Below are positions 13,991 to 14,929 of a stretch of DNA of 14,929 nt, one piece after another. The translations under genes and the position numbers were made by a program. The notes under the pieces are model-generated. The model ran no database searches and was not told where the DNA came from. It was given only the letters and a program-made list of their open reading frames with translations. Origin of the DNA: Gammaproteobacteria bacterium. GTDB taxonomy: Bacteria; Pseudomonadota; Gammaproteobacteria; Xanthomonadales; Xanthomonadaceae. Position 1 is the stretch's first letter. Every line of letters starts with the position of its first letter. The stretch covers positions 1 through 14,929 of the forward strand of contig JAPLSI010000084.1 in the NCBI GenBank assembly GCA_026398715.1, read 5' to 3'.

Positions 13991-14002
13991 ATTGCATGCA
14001 AT
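13991..14002. repeat. 12-bp perfect palindrome ATTGCATGCAAT just upstream of the REC-PAS-PAS start
   Basis: ATTGCATGCAAT equals its own reverse complement and ends 3 bp from the start codon (ATG at 13987 on the minus strand), where the ribosome-binding site would normally be. It may be an operator for a dimeric repressor or a small RNA hairpin that occludes translation, or a chance AT-rich palindrome. Confidence 0.45.
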
Positions 14003-14101
14003 CGGATGGCCTGCGACAGAGCATAGGTCATCGATTTTTTGCCGTCGCCTGGCGGCGTCTGCGGATACGGCCGCCGTTCAGCCTGCGTACGAAACCCTGG
14101 A

Positions 14102-14401
14102 TCAGCTCCGGGACGCCAGGACGTGCAGCGCCGGCGCAGGGTAACGGGCGCACAAGGCGCGCTTTTCGGCCAGCGGCAATTGCTTGATGCGGTATTCCTC
14201 GCGCGACGCGCTGGACCGGTCCGGGAAGGGCATCACCGACAGCACGCGCTTGGGCGGGTGCGAGCGCGTGTAGCGGCCGCCCTTGCCAACGGCATGGGAC
14301 GCGTAGCGCCGTGCGACGTCGATGGCGATGCCCGTGTACAGGCTGCCGTCAACGCACTCGAGTACGTACACGTACCAGGTCGGCGGCTTGCTGGCGGTCA
14401 T
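14102..14401 (-). CDS. GIY-YIG nuclease domain protein (YhbQ/UPF0213-like)
   Basis: The 99-residue single-domain protein has the GIY-YIG core: YVYVLEC (10-16) and LYTGIA (21-26) as the two signature strands, R32 after them, the SHPPKRVLSV strand (47-56) and E69 in EEYRIKQL as the metal-binding glutamate. Size and order fit the YhbQ family of stand-alone GIY-YIG proteins; members are linked to DNA repair or processing, but the exact substrate is unsettled. Its ATG overlaps the stop of the YkgJ-type gene (ATGA, 14398-14401), so the two are translationally coupled. A long upstream extension of the same frame only shadows that gene and is not coding. Confidence 0.88.
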   Translation of the reverse strand: MTASKPPTWYVYVLECVDGSLYTGIAIDVARRYASHAVGKGGRYTRSHPPKRVLSVMPFPDRSSASREEYRIKQLPLAEKRALCARYPAPALHVLASRS

Positions 14402-14715
14402 AGCAGGGACAGCGCGATGCGACGCCATTCGGCGCGCTCGTCGATGCAATCGCCGCCACCCATTTCGAACTCGCGGCAGACGAACGGGCGTTGTTCGTAG
14501 ATGCTGCACTTCATCCCTTCGCGATCGAGGGCGGCGCACCAGCCGTCGTCGCCCTTGCCCATGATCTCGTGGCACTCGTCGTCGAGGTCGATGAATTGCT
14601 GCGGCGGATCGTCGCCGGCGATCAGCACGACCTTCAGCTGGCAACAGATGGCCGGACACTCGCTGCAGGCGATCGCGCCGTCATCAACGGCCTTCAGCAT
14701 GTGCGTGGCGGCCAC
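14398..14715 (-). CDS. YkgJ-family cysteine cluster protein
   Basis: The 105-residue soluble protein has the zinc/iron-chelating cysteine cluster of the YkgJ (CxxCxxxCC) family: C17, C20, C24, C25, then C48, C60, C70 (GMKCSIYEQRP), C80 (VCREF) and C90. The spaced pattern C-x2-C-x3-CC and the CSIYExRPxxCRxF segment are diagnostic. Members may bind an iron-sulfur cluster or zinc; the function is unknown. The start is uncertain: GTG 14715 (MAATHMLK, 6 bp after the upstream gene's stop, with GGAAG further back) or ATG 14700 (no visible Shine-Dalgarno). It is the middle gene of a tight minus-strand operon. Confidence 0.85.
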   Translation of the reverse strand: MAATHMLKAVDDGAIACSECPAICCQLKVVLIAGDDPPQQFIDLDDECHEIMGKGDDGWCAALDREGMKCSIYEQRPFVCREFEMGGGDCIDERAEWRRIALSLL

Positions 14716-14721
14716 GTGCGG

Positions 14722-14929
14722 TCAGGGCTTCCGGGCAACGCGTGCGCCGGGGCCGGCGAGTTCGGTCACCAGCACATGCCAGTGTTCGAGGCCGTTGTAG
14801 AAGCCCTGCACCGGAATGCGCTCGTTCAAGCCGTGGGCGAAGTAATCGGTTTCCTTGATGAACATCCCGCTGACCCCATAAGTTGGGATGCCGGCCGCTC
14901 GCAGGTACAAGCCGTCGGTCGCGCCCGAT
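14722..14929 (-). CDS. C-terminal end of an M20-family metallopeptidase (runs off the right edge)
   Basis: The last 68 codons of a minus-strand gene are visible. The frame remains open to the edge and begins SGATDGLYLRAAGIPTYGVSGMF, which matches the catalytic-domain segment of M20 peptidases (SGATDxxxLRxxGIPxYG). HGLNERIPV follows, whose His is normally a zinc ligand, and then the C-terminal helix FYNGLEHWHVLVTEL. A carboxypeptidase- or aminoacylase-like hydrolase is likely; the substrate cannot be told. The stop at 14722 leaves 6 bp before the YkgJ gene, so it heads the operon within view. Confidence 0.82.
   Translation of the reverse strand, partial: SGATDGLYLRAAGIPTYGVSGMFIKETDYFAHGLNERIPVQGFYNGLEHWHVLVTELAGPGARVARKP

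Noticed and set aside
12617..14026. Long open plus-strand frame antisense to the REC-PAS-PAS and Crp-type genes (469 codons)
   Set aside because: It spans two recognisable minus-strand genes with clear motifs. The plus translation is His/Gln/Arg-rich without domains.
14033..14062. Hairpin GCCGTCGCCTGGCGGC next to a T-run, considered as an intrinsic terminator
   Set aside because: On the plus strand the T-run precedes the hairpin, and on the minus strand an A-run follows it. Neither orientation gives a hairpin followed by U residues.
1..14929. Search for mobile elements, CRISPR arrays, phage genes, toxin-antitoxin or defence systems
   Set aside because: No transposase, integrase, regularly spaced repeat, restriction or toxin-like gene was seen. 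Gene content and base composition look uniformly chromosomal.

Overview
The window is GC-rich and densely packed, with genes mostly on the minus strand, GC-biased third codon positions, short intergenic gaps and several overlapping gene ends. The gene content (SrkA-type kinase, DUF2383 protein, YaeQ, PrxQ/Bcp, Tat-exported MsrB, DUF885 lipoprotein, PilG/H-like receiver) fits a gammaproteobacterium. The Xanthomonadales/Lysobacteraceae are my best guess from gene style; this is inference, as no rRNA or other taxonomic marker is present. I see no tRNA, rRNA, CRISPR array, insertion sequence or phage gene. It reads as ordinary chromosomal housekeeping and stress-response DNA.

Layout. Positions 1-2252 (all minus): the first codons of an unidentified, possibly membrane-associated protein, a Tat-exported methionine-R-sulfoxide reductase (MsrB), a stress-response kinase (SrkA/YihE type) and a DUF2383 four-helix-bundle protein. 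A 273-bp gap follows, holding a perfect 8-bp-stem hairpin and an AT-rich patch. Positions 2526-2873 (plus): a GFA/CENP-V zinc-binding protein, tail to tail with a single-domain response regulator (2880-3422, minus). Upstream of that regulator lies a large DUF885 lipoprotein with metallopeptidase-like motifs (3448-5256, minus).

Positions 5335-8470 are the most coherent and interesting part. This is a three-gene minus-strand zinc-uptake operon: outer-membrane porin-like protein, ZnuA-type binding protein and ZnuB-type permease. It is headed by a 19-bp inverted repeat, AACGTTACATTATAACGTT, that resembles a Zur operator and contains a perfect TATAAT -10 element on the operon strand. No ATPase (ZnuC) gene is present. 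A DUF2785 secreted protein (8546-9463, plus) is transcribed divergently from the same region.

Positions 9414-11934: an EamA/DMT exporter behind a PrxQ/Bcp peroxiredoxin (minus), divergent from yaeQ (plus). YaeQ overlaps tail to tail with a glycine-zipper lipoprotein (minus). Positions 12024-13987: a REC-PAS-PAS protein with no output domain, followed after 5 bp by a Crp/Fnr-type regulator, suggesting one signalling unit. Positions 14102-14929 (minus): the C-terminal end of an M20-type peptidase, a YkgJ-type cysteine-cluster protein and a YhbQ-type GIY-YIG protein in a tight operon; the last two overlap by 4 bp.

No gene-free stretch exceeds 300 bp. I found no clear example of an entirely new system. 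The best candidates for follow-up are the Zur-like porin-ZnuA-ZnuB operon without an ATPase and the output-less REC-PAS-PAS/Crp pair.
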